In this document: positions 1 to 6,398 of the stretch, piece by piece
Numbering within the stretch: the stretch's first letter is position 1
Layout of the letters: every line of letters begins with the position of its first letter
Assembly: GCA_040217795.1 (NCBI GenBank)
Contig: JBEHWK010000090.1
Span: forward strand, 1 to 14,648
DNA from: Clostridium_T sp040217795
Lineage (GTDB): Bacteria; Bacillota; Clostridia; Clostridiales; Clostridiaceae
Reading direction: 5' to 3'
Length of the DNA stretch: 14,648 bases
Notes under the pieces: model-generated
What the model was told of the DNA's origin: nothing
The model's input: only the letters and a program-made list of their open reading frames with translations
The model's database searches: none
Position numbers and translations under genes: made by a program

Positions 1-1
1 A

Positions 2-250
2 ACAGTAATAAGAGCATTAAGAAATGCATATGTAGGAAGAAAACTTAAGAAGAGAGACTTCAGAAGTCTTTGGATAGCTAGAATAAATGCAGCAACAAGA
101 GTTAATGGACTTTCATATTCAAAATTCATGAATGGAATTAAGTTAGCAGGACTTGACATAAACAGAAAAATGTTATCTGAAATTGCAATTAATGACCCAA
201 AAGCATTTGCAGATTTAGTTGAAATTGCAAAAAAACAAATTAATGGATAA
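2..250 (+). CDS. rplT: Large ribosomal subunit protein bL20, 3' part only
   Basis: This is the C-terminal 82 codons of ribosomal protein L20, open at the left window edge. The family is usually about 117-119 residues, so roughly 35 N-terminal residues lie outside. The visible protein is basic and carries the typical L20 stretch RDFRSLWIARINAA, followed by NGLSYSKFMNGIK and a helical C-terminus ending in KQING. L20 binds 23S rRNA early in 50S assembly. In Firmicutes it normally closes the infC-rpmI-rplT operon, which fits the terminator five bases after the stop. Identification rests on motif recognition and is secure; upstream partners cannot be seen. Confidence 0.95.
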   Translation, partial: TVIRALRNAYVGRKLKKRDFRSLWIARINAATRVNGLSYSKFMNGIKLAGLDINRKMLSEIAINDPKAFADLVEIAKKQING

Positions 251-254
251 TTAG

Positions 255-280
255 AATGCGGCTTAAGTCGCATTTTTTTT
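255..280 (+). terminator. Rho-independent terminator of rplT
   Basis: Arms AATGCG (255-260) and CGCATT (269-274) pair perfectly, and a G-T pair extends them. The loop is CTTAAG, and the 3' arm runs into eight T residues (273-280). It sits five bases after the rplT stop, which is the expected place for the end of the infC-rpmI-rplT transcript. Confidence 0.85.
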
Positions 281-375
281 GCTCTTTAGGGAATTGTAAA
301 ATTTTTAAGTTTTGGATAACTTAAAGCATACACGATTTATACTTAGTCTAATTACAGTCCCTAAAGAGTAAAAAA
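275..375. repeat. Long intergenic palindrome with nested inner hairpin
   Basis: The outer arms are CTCTTTAGGGA (282-292) and TCCCTAAAGAG (358-368), an 11-bp perfect match. They extend outward through one G-T position into T6/A6 tracts (275-280 with 370-375). They extend inward, past one bulged A, through TTGTAA/TTACAG. Inside lies a smaller hairpin, TTTAAGTT-TTGGAT-AACTTAAA (about 304-325). The whole could be a structured RNA, a MITE-like (miniature transposon-derived) repeat, or a chance AT-rich palindrome. No open reading frame of note is present and no target-site duplication is clear. The pairing is seen directly; any function is inference. Confidence 0.55.
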
Positions 376-384
376 TAAAAATAG

Positions 385-430
385 TCGCCTGCCGGATTTT
401 CCTCACATACGTTCGGAAAGGCAGATGCGA
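385..430. other. GC-richer structured hairpin in the comEC leader
   Basis: TCGCCTGCC (385-393) pairs with GGCAG-AT-GCGA (420-430), leaving an AT bulge. Inside it, TTTCC (398-402) pairs with GGAAA (415-419) across a GGAT asymmetric bulge and a 12-base loop. The segment is clearly more GC-rich than its surroundings and is followed two bases later by a terminator. That is the arrangement of a small RNA or an attenuated leader. I do not recognise it as a named riboswitch class: there is no T-box sequence, and none of the SAM, c-di-GMP or TPP core motifs I looked for. It could also be a dispersed palindromic repeat. Confidence 0.5.
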
Positions 431-431
431 G

Positions 432-471
432 AAAAAAATCGACGGCTCATAATCGCCTTGACGATTTTTTT
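432..471. terminator. Two-way terminator-like hairpin upstream of comEC
   Basis: AAAAAAATCG (432-441) pairs with CGATTTTTTT (462-471). GGC (444-446) pairs with GCC (455-457) inside, around a TCATAATC loop. A-tract and T-tract flanks make it terminator-like on both strands. It lies about 40 bases before the comEC SD, so on the plus strand it would cut short any transcript entering from the left, or end a short RNA made from 282-430. Confidence 0.65.
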
Positions 472-510
472 ATGATTTAACAGCACCTAAAAAGGAAAGA
501 ATTCTATTTA

Positions 511-516
511 GAGGTG
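511..516 (+). promoter_or_regulatory. comEC Shine-Dalgarno site (decides the start)
   Basis: GAGGTG at 511-516 is the only strong SD here and lies six bases before GTG 523. The longer open frame begins at GTG 514, which is inside this SD and so is not a credible start. TTG 517 touches the SD and is also too close. Confidence 0.75.
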
Positions 517-522
517 TTGATT

Positions 523-2178
523 GTGCGTGAAGATAATTTGATTTTGAAAAATCCTCTGGTTTCTGTTTTAGCTTCTATTATTATGGGGTCACTGGTATAT
601 GCTTCTGACTTCAATTCAGGGTACATCATTGTTTCTCTGGTGATTTTTTTATTGATATCTCTTCTGGGAGGTTATAAAAGTACTGCATGTATTTTTTTGT
701 TTTTCATATTGAGTATTGGGAATAACTTCTTTTACTATTCTATTCCATTTGTTCCGGAAGGTAATTATTCAGTTAGGATAACAGGTAAGTGCTTTGAGGA
801 GTATAAAGGAATTTACAAGGGAAGAAGGATATTAATAAAGGAAAATTATTTAAAGCTGAATGTGGGTAGCAGGTATCTGATAAGAGGGGAATTTATGCCT
901 GATTCAGATAAAAGTCAGGGAACAGCAGGGATAATATATCAGGAAGGATGCAGTTATGAATTTAAGGATATGGTTTCATACTTGTATAAATATAAAGAAA
1001 AAGTGTATGAGGAAATTAAAAAATATTCAGACAAAGAAACTGCAGCAATGATTTCAGCCATTTCTTTCGGATATACCGATGAACTTTCGTCAGAACAGAA
1101 AAATGATATGAAATACTGGGGCCTTATTCATATAGTTTCTGTATCGGGCTTTCATTTGGCAATGATTTATAAAATTTTAGAAAAGACGGCAGGCTATAAA
1201 GCTGCATTGGTAGTATGTGCATTTTACGTTGTTTTTACAGGCAGTTCCTCACCGGCATTAAGGGCATTTATTATGATAATAGTCCTTAAGATGGGAGAAA
1301 AGTTTTTCAGGGAATACAACCCCATTTCGGCTCTTGCATTTTCCGGTATATTGATATGCCTTACAACACCTTACAGCCCTTTGGACTTAGGGTTTCAGTT
1401 ATCATATCTGGCAACAGCAGGAATAATTCTTTTTAATAACCGGCTTAACAAGTATTTTCATGCATTGCCTAAATATATAAGGGAAAGTTTGGCCATAAGC
1501 ATTTCTCCCCAGATACTCTCACTGCCTGTAGCAGGAATATCAATAGGAGGAATTTCATTAAATTCCATGCTGACTAATTTGATTTTGATGCCTTTTTTTA
1601 GTCTTATAGTGATTTTGGGAAATTTGCTTCTGATAACATATGAATGGAGAGGTTTATTTCTTGTTATCGTAAGAATATCTTATATGATAACTATATTGAT
1701 AAACAGGCTTTTAAGCATTCTTAAATATATATCATTACCTATAGTAAATACTGAGAAGGAGATTATCTATTTCTATATTATCTGCCTGGGATGTTTTTAT
1801 TTTGTTAAAGAAGGATTTGAACAATTCAAGTACTTTCCTGCCTTCATTACTATCCCTTTAATTATTTGTATATATTCTCCGCTTGTAAAAATAAATATTG
1901 AGAAGGGCAGGGAATTAAGGGTAAGTTATAGGGGTAGAATTAACAGGTACAATCTTTTCAATAATAAAATTATAGAAAATGATATTTACAGAGATAAAAT
2001 ACCCTTAAATTCATCCGGAGATTGTATGTTTGTCAGAGGAAATAACCTTTGCATAAAATTGCACAGCAATGATGTTTATTGTTTTTCAATGACAAAAAGC
2101 ACTGAGAAATGTGGTATAATTACTTTTAAAGAAGAAGAGATCATATTTGTTTTAGGGCAGATGATAATAAGATTCTAG
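523..2178 (+). CDS. comEC: ComEC/Rec2-family DNA-uptake channel, no metallo-beta-lactamase domain
   Basis: Predicted polytopic membrane protein of 551 residues. ComEC carries single-stranded DNA across the membrane during natural transformation. Residues 8-75 hold hydrophobic segments. Residues 80-145 resemble the extracellular OB-fold-like DUF4131 region. From about 170 to 455 lies the Competence domain, with the family signatures HIVSVSGFHLAMI (203-215), SSPALRAFIM (242-251) and PLDLGFQLSYLATAGI (286-301). Full-length relatives such as Bacillus ComEC (over 750 residues) end in a metallo-beta-lactamase domain. Here the last 95 residues contain no HxHxDH motif and match nothing I recognise. 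The stop is followed directly by holA, so no detached remainder is visible. GTG 523 is chosen for its SD. It is 19 bases from holA, probably one transcript. Whether it still supports transformation is unknown. Confidence 0.88.
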   Translation: MREDNLILKNPLVSVLASIIMGSLVYASDFNSGYIIVSLVIFLLISLLGGYKSTACIFLFFILSIGNNFFYYSIPFVPEGNYSVRITGKCFEEYKGIYKGRRILIKENYLKLNVGSRYLIRGEFMPDSDKSQGTAGIIYQEGCSYEFKDMVSYLYKYKEKVYEEIKKYSDKETAAMISAISFGYTDELSSEQKNDMKYWGLIHIVSVSGFHLAMIYKILEKTAGYKAALVVCAFYVVFTGSSSPALRAFIMIIVLKMGEKFFREYNPISALAFSGILICLTTPYSPLDLGFQLSYLATAGIILFNNRLNKYFHALPKYIRESLAISISPQILSLPVAGISIGGISLNSMLTNLILMPFFSLIVILGNLLLITYEWRGLFLVIVRISYMITILINRLLSILKYISLPIVNTEKEIIYFYIICLGCFYFVKEGFEQFKYFPAFITIPLIICIYSPLVKINIEKGRELRVSYRGRINRYNLFNNKIIENDIYRDKIPLNSSGDCMFVRGNNLCIKLHSNDVYCFSMTKSTEKCGIITFKEEEIIFVLGQMIIRF

Positions 2179-2197
2179 TAATAAGTGAGGATAAAAG

Positions 2198-3238
2198 TTG
2201 ATAAAATTACAGGAACTCGAGAGAGAAATAAAGAATAACAATATTAAGAATTCATATGTTTTAGCGGGGACAGATGAAGCCTTAATGAAAGAAGTTATTG
2301 ACAGCATTACAAAAAAGGTGCTTGATGAAAGTTTTAAGGATTTCAACTATATAAAGCTGGATGGGATGAATGTAAAAACTGATGATATTATGAATGCATG
2401 CGAGACTCTCCCATTTATGAGTGATAAAAAAGTAGTGGTGATATACAGGGCAAATTTTTTAAAAACTTCTAAAGATTTCAGTGATGCCGATTATAAAAGG
2501 ATAATTGATTACTTTAAAAATACTCCTTCACATATAATTTTGCTCACATATGTTCTGTTGGATGATAAAAGAGATAAACCCAATAATAAAAAATATAAAA
2601 CTTTAGTTTCATTAGATAGAAAACTTGTCCTTGTTCATGTGGATAAACAAAAAGAAGACAGACTGGCAAAAGAAGCCATGGAGGTTTTTAATTCCTTAAA
2701 TAAGGAAATCGGAAAAGTAGAATTGAAATATTTTATCACGAAAGTTGAAAAAAATTTAGATATCATTAAAAGAGAAATTGAAAAATTAGCGAGTTACACA
2801 AAGGACAGAGCAATAACTAAAGACGATATAGATCTGTTATTACCTCACGAAAGCGATGATGATATATTTGATCTTATTGATTTTATTTCTGAAAAGAAGC
2901 CGGAGAAGGCTATAACATTGATGAATGAACTGGTTTACAAAGGTGAGAATTTAAATAAATTATTATCATTAATTGAAGGTCAATTCAGAAAGTTATATGG
3001 AATAAAGATTAAGACTGAAAAAGGTGCATCAGCAAGAATGATTTCTGAAGAGTCAGGAATGCATCCTTTTGTTACGGAAAAATTAATCAATCAAGGCAAA
3101 AAGTTTACTTTGGCGCAGCTGGAGGAGTGCATCAGGTTATGCATTGCTACAGAGAAACGGATTAAGAGCATTTCCACAAATATTTTAACTGAGATGGAGT
3201 TCCTTCTTATATCTACAGTAAGAACTGCAAAAAAATAA
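2198..3238 (+). CDS. holA: DNA polymerase III subunit delta
   Basis: Protein of 346 residues, normal for HolA (about 330-350). Delta opens the beta sliding clamp as part of the clamp loader (delta, delta-prime, tau/gamma). The N-terminus SYVLAGTDEALMKEVIDSI is the typical HolA opening, in which the AAA+ fold has lost the Walker A lysine. The middle has VVVIYRANFLK and later NLDIIKREIEKLASY, a conserved helix of the lid region. The C-terminus (about 225-340) is the helical collar domain. The start is TTG 2198, preceded by GTGAGG (2185-2190) at seven bases; no ATG nearby keeps the conserved N-terminus. comEC-holA adjacency is common in Firmicutes. A shared terminator follows the stop. Confidence 0.93.
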   Translation: MIKLQELEREIKNNNIKNSYVLAGTDEALMKEVIDSITKKVLDESFKDFNYIKLDGMNVKTDDIMNACETLPFMSDKKVVVIYRANFLKTSKDFSDADYKRIIDYFKNTPSHIILLTYVLLDDKRDKPNNKKYKTLVSLDRKLVLVHVDKQKEDRLAKEAMEVFNSLNKEIGKVELKYFITKVEKNLDIIKREIEKLASYTKDRAITKDDIDLLLPHESDDDIFDLIDFISEKKPEKAITLMNELVYKGENLNKLLSLIEGQFRKLYGIKIKTEKGASARMISEESGMHPFVTEKLINQGKKFTLAQLEECIRLCIATEKRIKSISTNILTEMEFLLISTVRTAKK

Positions 3239-3240
3239 TT

Positions 3241-3263
3241 AACCGGTCCTTTGGGACCGGTTT
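3241..3263. terminator. Bidirectional terminator between holA and rpsT
   Basis: AACCGGTCC (3241-3249) and GGACCGGTT (3254-3262) form a perfect 9-bp stem with a TTTG loop. On the minus strand the stem is followed by AATTATTTTTT, a good T-rich tail for rpsT. The plus-strand tail is weaker (TTTATAAAAT). The genes converge here, so one hairpin can serve both. Confidence 0.85.
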
Positions 3264-3269
3264 ATAAAA

Positions 3270-3533
3270 TTAAGCCATAGCGTTTAATTTAGAAGCTAAT
3301 CTTGATTTTTTTCTAGCTGCCATGTTCTTATGAACTATTCCTTTTGAAGTAGCCATATCTAATGATTTAACAGCTCCAGCAAAAGCAACTTTAGCGTCTT
3401 CAGCGTTTTTTGCTTCTACAGCCACTTCAAACTTCTTTATAGCTGTTTTTAAAGCTGATTTTAACATCTTATTTCTAAGAGTTTTAGTTTCAGTAACCTT
3501 TATTCTCTTCTTAGCTGATTTAATATTTGCCAT
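3270..3533 (-). CDS. rpsT: Small ribosomal subunit protein bS20
   Basis: Protein of 87 residues, the usual bS20 length. It is rich in Lys and Ala, starts MANIKSAKKRIKVTE and carries SKGIVHKNMAARKKSRL near the C-terminus, both diagnostic for S20. It binds 16S rRNA in the 30S body. It is transcribed alone on the minus strand, convergent with holA and divergent from gpr, which matches its usual monocistronic setting next to holA in Firmicutes. A GAAGGGGGTG SD lies 7 bases before the ATG. A consensus sigma-A promoter and a leader of about 73 bases lie upstream. Confidence 0.97.
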   Translation of the reverse strand: MANIKSAKKRIKVTETKTLRNKMLKSALKTAIKKFEVAVEAKNAEDAKVAFAGAVKSLDMATSKGIVHKNMAARKKSRLASKLNAMA

Positions 3534-3567
3534 TCCTTTTCACCCCCTTCAATTTTTTAGGGCCTCT

Positions 3568-3587
3568 GCAGTTTTGGGGAAATCTGC
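3568..3587 (-). promoter_or_regulatory. Possible leader hairpin of rpsT with CCCC loop
   Basis: In the rpsT mRNA leader, GCAG pairs with CTGC and, past one A-A mismatch, TTT pairs with AAA. This leaves a CCCC loop that is complementary to the G5 run of the rpsT SD about 25 bases downstream. The stem is short and control by this loop is speculative. Confidence 0.3.
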
Positions 3588-3613
3588 TTTCGAGTTCACA
3601 TTCAACAAACCAT

Positions 3614-3642
3614 ATTATAGCATTGAATTTTTTTTAATTCAA
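3614..3642 (-). promoter_or_regulatory. Sigma-A promoter of rpsT
   Basis: On the minus strand, TTGAAT (-35, 3637-3642) and TATAAT (-10, 3614-3619) are separated by exactly 17 bases. The predicted transcript start is near 3607, giving a leader of about 73 bases. The near-consensus match fits a highly expressed ribosomal protein gene. Confidence 0.85.
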
Positions 3643-3724
3643 GTAGAAATTTTATATTATAGTAAAATAATAAATTGCAGCTCTGGGGAACCTAATAACA
3701 TAAAGTTCTTAGGAGGGATTTTTT

Positions 3725-4699
3725 ATGTTTAATGTAAGGACAGATTTAGCCATAGAAGCCAGAGAAATATACCAGAGTGAACACAAGGGAGAAATTGATG
3801 GAGTAGTGGTAAAAGAGGAGGTAAACAACGATATAAAAGTGACAAGGGTAAAAGTGACCAGCGAAAATGGCTCTGTAAAAATGGGAAAACCTATTGGCAA
3901 TTACATAACAATAGAGATTCCTGAACTTACCCACTATGATGGAGAAATTATGGAAAGGGTAGCTGAAACTTTAGGAGAAAATTTAGAGGATTTAATTAAT
4001 ATTGAAAAACATAAGAATGCTTTGGTGGTGGGACTAGGAAACTGGAATGTAACACCTGATTCATTAGGGCCAAAGGTTGCAGAAAAAATAATGATAACAA
4101 GACATCTTAAGGAGATAATGCCCGATAAATTTGATGAATCTGTTAATTCTGTCTGCGCTTTAGCTCCAGGAGTTTTAGGTACTACAGGAATAGAAACAGG
4201 GGAAATAATCAAATCAATTGTGCAAAACATAAAACCTTCTGTTGTAATATGTATAGATGCTTTAGCTTCAAGAAGGCTGGAACGGGTCAACAGAACAATA
4301 CAGATATCAGATACAGGAATATCTCCTGGAGCAGGGGTAGGCAACAACAGAATGGAGATAAATGAAAAAAACCTTGGTGTACCTGTGGTGGCCATAGGAG
4401 TACCCACTGTAGTCGATGCAGCCACAATCGCAAATGATACAATAGATTTAGTCCTTGACGAAATGATAAATGCATCCAATAAGGAAGGGGAGTTCTATAA
4501 AATGCTGAAAAATATTGATAAAAGAGAAAAGAGCAAGCTGATCAAGGAAGTTTTGAATCCCTTTATCGGGGATTTGATGGTGACACCTAAGGAAGTGGAT
4601 GCTGTCATTGATTCTGTATCAAAAATAATAGCTGACGGAATCAATATTTCTTTGCAGCCGAATTTAGATATGGATGAAATTAATAAATTTATGAATTAA
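3725..4699 (+). CDS. gpr: Germination protease (spore-specific endopeptidase)
   Basis: Protein of 324 residues, peptidase family A25. Gpr is made in the developing spore as an inactive zymogen and degrades small acid-soluble spore proteins at germination. Family signatures are VRTDLAIEARE (4-14), VVGLGNWNVTPDSLGP (101-116), GVLGTTGIETGEI (149-161), IDALASRRLERVN (177-189) and GVPVVAIGVPTVVDA. Asp112 and Asp178 match the two conserved aspartates of the fold shared with hydrogenase-maturation proteases. By analogy with Bacillus megaterium Gpr, autoprocessing should cut TD-LA, here after residue 7, which implies a propeptide much shorter than the 15 residues known there. The region between the fold and the MVTPKEVD motif is also shorter. 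AGGAGGG (3711-3717) precedes the ATG by seven bases. The next gene is spoIIP, as in Bacillus. Confidence 0.95.
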   Translation: MFNVRTDLAIEAREIYQSEHKGEIDGVVVKEEVNNDIKVTRVKVTSENGSVKMGKPIGNYITIEIPELTHYDGEIMERVAETLGENLEDLINIEKHKNALVVGLGNWNVTPDSLGPKVAEKIMITRHLKEIMPDKFDESVNSVCALAPGVLGTTGIETGEIIKSIVQNIKPSVVICIDALASRRLERVNRTIQISDTGISPGAGVGNNRMEINEKNLGVPVVAIGVPTVVDAATIANDTIDLVLDEMINASNKEGEFYKMLKNIDKREKSKLIKEVLNPFIGDLMVTPKEVDAVIDSVSKIIADGINISLQPNLDMDEINKFMN

Positions 4700-4722
4700 C
4701 ATTAAAGTGATAATAATTATGT

Positions 4723-4758
4723 AAATCCTCCCATATAAATTTAGAAGAGGGGGGATTT
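4723..4758 (+). promoter_or_regulatory. Hairpin masking the spoIIP Shine-Dalgarno site
   Basis: AAATCCTCCC (4723-4732) pairs over ten positions, one of them T-G, with GGGGGGATTT (4749-4758). The loop is 16 bases. The 3' arm contains the whole SD of spoIIP, whose start is at 4763. The 5' arm therefore reads as an anti-SD element. A short T-rich tail means it could act partly as a terminator of gpr instead. The pairing is seen directly; the regulatory role is inferred. Confidence 0.6.
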
Positions 4759-4762
4759 TATT

Positions 4763-5827
4763 GTGATGCCGGTTAAGTCAATTTATGATAAAAATGTAAA
4801 TATAAATTTCAAAAAGGTGCTGATAAGAATGCTGATAGCAATCTTATCAGCAAGAACATTTTATTTTATATATTTGAATGAAATACAAAACCAGGGCAGC
4901 TATATTTCCCTGTTAAACAATGAAATTCCTTATATAAAATCTGTTGGTTTATCTGATAAAGGTGGAGAAAGAGCAGATTATAAGGAGTATATTGCCAGAA
5001 TATTAGGCGTTGATGGTTTGAATTTTTTTACAGTTATTAAAAGTGAAGTGCCTTATTTTAATGAACTGCCTGATAAATCTCAATTGGACAAAAACATTGC
5101 ATCTTCAGTAGATCCCTTTGAGCTGAGTGATAAAAGCATAATAAAGTATACACCGGAAGAAATGCCTGAAGAAGGGGCAAATGTGTCATCACAGGTGTAC
5201 AATCCAAAGTTGAAAAAAACCCTTAATGTAGATAAACCTGAAGTGCTGATATATCATTCGCATACACTTGAATATTACAGTCCAGCAACCTCAGAGACAA
5301 CTGATGCCAATTACAGTGTTGTGGGTGTAGGTGATGCATTGACAAAGGAATTGGAGGAGAATTACGGGATATCGGTTATTCATGATAAAACTATACATTC
5401 ATTATCATATGATGACAGCTATAAAAGATCCGGAGAAACCATAAGCAGATATTTGAACAAATATGACAGCTTTAAGATTATTATAGATCTTCATAGGGAT
5501 GCAGTGCAGACAAAGACAACAGTTACTACTTCAATAAACGGGGAAAGTCTTGCAAGAATAATGTTTGTGCTGGCTCATAACAGTCAGTATTATTCTAAAA
5601 ACAAAGAACTTACAGACAAGTTAAATACTTTATCCAGAAATATTTTCCCGGGATTAAGCAGGGGAATAAATGAATACAGAAGAGGAAAGGAAGCTTTTAA
5701 CCAGGGGAAAAGCCCCAATGCGATTCTCATTGAGGTTGGAGCAAATTCAAATACCTATATGGAAGCACAAAATACAGCAAAATATATTGCAAGATTAATT
5801 GCTGAAGCAATAAATACAAATCAATAG
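4763..5827 (+). CDS. spoIIP: Stage II sporulation protein P, engulfment peptidoglycan hydrolase
   Basis: Protein of 354 residues with one N-terminal membrane anchor (about 18-38), a variable linker and a SpoIIP catalytic domain (about 160-352). SpoIIP is the amidase and endopeptidase of the SpoIID-SpoIIM-SpoIIP complex, which thins septal peptidoglycan so that the mother cell can engulf the forespore. Family motifs are LIYHSHTLEYY (162-172, cf. YHTHNRE), IIDLHRDAV (240-248) and ILIEVGANSNTYMEA (321-335). These supply the conserved His, Asp/His/Arg and Glu residues expected around the catalytic zinc. The start is GTG 4763, eight bases after the G-rich SD; ATG 4766 is the next codon and an equally possible start. 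It follows gpr by 63 bases, with the SD inside a hairpin. Confidence 0.93.
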   Translation: MMPVKSIYDKNVNINFKKVLIRMLIAILSARTFYFIYLNEIQNQGSYISLLNNEIPYIKSVGLSDKGGERADYKEYIARILGVDGLNFFTVIKSEVPYFNELPDKSQLDKNIASSVDPFELSDKSIIKYTPEEMPEEGANVSSQVYNPKLKKTLNVDKPEVLIYHSHTLEYYSPATSETTDANYSVVGVGDALTKELEENYGISVIHDKTIHSLSYDDSYKRSGETISRYLNKYDSFKIIIDLHRDAVQTKTTVTTSINGESLARIMFVLAHNSQYYSKNKELTDKLNTLSRNIFPGLSRGINEYRRGKEAFNQGKSPNAILIEVGANSNTYMEAQNTAKYIARLIAEAINTNQ

Positions 5828-5889
5828 AATAAAAATATGAAATCAGAGCATCATTATAAATATAATATTTAGGGGGTGCTCATTTTTTT

Positions 5890-6222
5890 ATGAGAAAAAT
5901 CCGGGTTATATTACTGGCAGCAATTGCTGTAATTTTTGCTTCAGGTTTAATCAAAATCAATATAATAAACACAAAAGCATTCAGTGAAAGAAATAGTAGT
6001 CTTAATGAGATTAATATCAATAACATCAAGGAGGATTTTGGAAGTGAGTTCTCAAAATTCATACAAGATAAGTCAAAAATAAAGATTTATGAGACTGAGG
6101 GAGAGAGCTGCATACTGGAAGTTAATGATCAGCAATACAAAGTTGATGGATGTATGAAAGGGTTGATTAACCTTAAGGATGGAGTTGAGGGTATATATCA
6201 GAATGTGAAAAGTTTTTTCTGA
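5890..6222 (+). CDS. Small membrane-anchored or secreted protein of unknown function
   Basis: Protein of 110 residues that I do not recognise. Residues 1-5 are basic (MRKIR) and about 6-26 are hydrophobic, so it has a signal peptide or single membrane anchor. The rest (about 84 residues) is polar, probably extracytoplasmic, with two cysteines (in GESC and DGC) and no lipobox. AGGGGGTG lies 11 bases before the ATG, slightly far. Bacillus carries yqxA (DUF3679, similar size, also anchored) at this exact place between spoIIP and lepA, but I see no residue-level resemblance, so the link is positional only. GAATA (5827) and CATTATA (5852) upstream resemble sigma-G elements but are 20 bases apart, longer than usual. 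A sporulation role is inferred from context alone. Confidence 0.75.
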   Translation: MRKIRVILLAAIAVIFASGLIKINIINTKAFSERNSSLNEININNIKEDFGSEFSKFIQDKSKIKIYETEGESCILEVNDQQYKVDGCMKGLINLKDGVEGIYQNVKSFF

Positions 6223-6332
6223 AAATATAGGGTTCCAACCTCAACTATAAACTTATGCATGCCGCTTCTTCTTTCAATTCTCGAAGAAATCAACATGCAT
6301 AAGTTAAGTTTCAGTAAAGTAACCCTATAATT
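6223..6332. repeat. Triple-nested inverted repeat between the spoIIP cluster and lepA
   Basis: Three arm pairs lie one inside another. TATAGGGTT (6226-6234) pairs with AACCCTATA (6321-6329), extended by AA/TT past one mismatch. AACTTATGCATG (6250-6261) pairs perfectly with CATGCATAAGTT (6294-6305). TTCTTC (6266-6271) pairs with GAAGAA (6283-6288). The element begins just after the stop of the upstream gene. It contains no gene. It could end that transcript, although it lacks a T tract, or it could be a MITE-like repeat with TA-flanked ends. Confidence 0.6.
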
Positions 6333-6367
6333 AAGCTGTGTGAAATTCTCTTAATATGTATAATTAG

Positions 6368-6398
6368 TTGACATATCGAAGGATAGTTGTGTTATAAT
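6368..6398 (+). promoter_or_regulatory. Likely sigma-A promoter of lepA
   Basis: A consensus TTGACA (6368-6373) is followed by a consensus TATAAT (6393-6398). The spacer is 19 bases, two more than ideal, so strength is uncertain. The predicted start near 6405 gives a leader of about 63 bases to lepA. Confidence 0.6.

Noticed and set aside
471..510. Promoter for comEC between the terminator and its SD
   Set aside because: TATGAT at 471-476 could be a -10, but TTGACG lies only seven bases upstream of it and no -35 is found at proper spacing.
3588..3720. Sigma-G promoter for gpr
   Set aside because: CATATTA at 3611 fits a sigma-G -10, but there is no GHATR element 17-18 bases upstream, and it is simply the complement of the rpsT -10. 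CATAAAG at 3699 would start transcription inside the SD. No convincing site was found, although gpr should have one.
3934..4479. Long minus-strand open frame (181 codons) opposite gpr
   Set aside because: It lies wholly inside gpr, has no SD and reads as low-complexity Ser/Ile/Thr-rich sequence, as expected from the antisense of an AT-rich gene.
4708..4740. Sporulation sigma promoter before spoIIP (CATATAAA at 4732)
   Set aside because: It partly fits a sigma-E -10, but the upstream element is poor and spacing is off. It overlaps the loop of the SD hairpin, so it is worth mapping but not callable.
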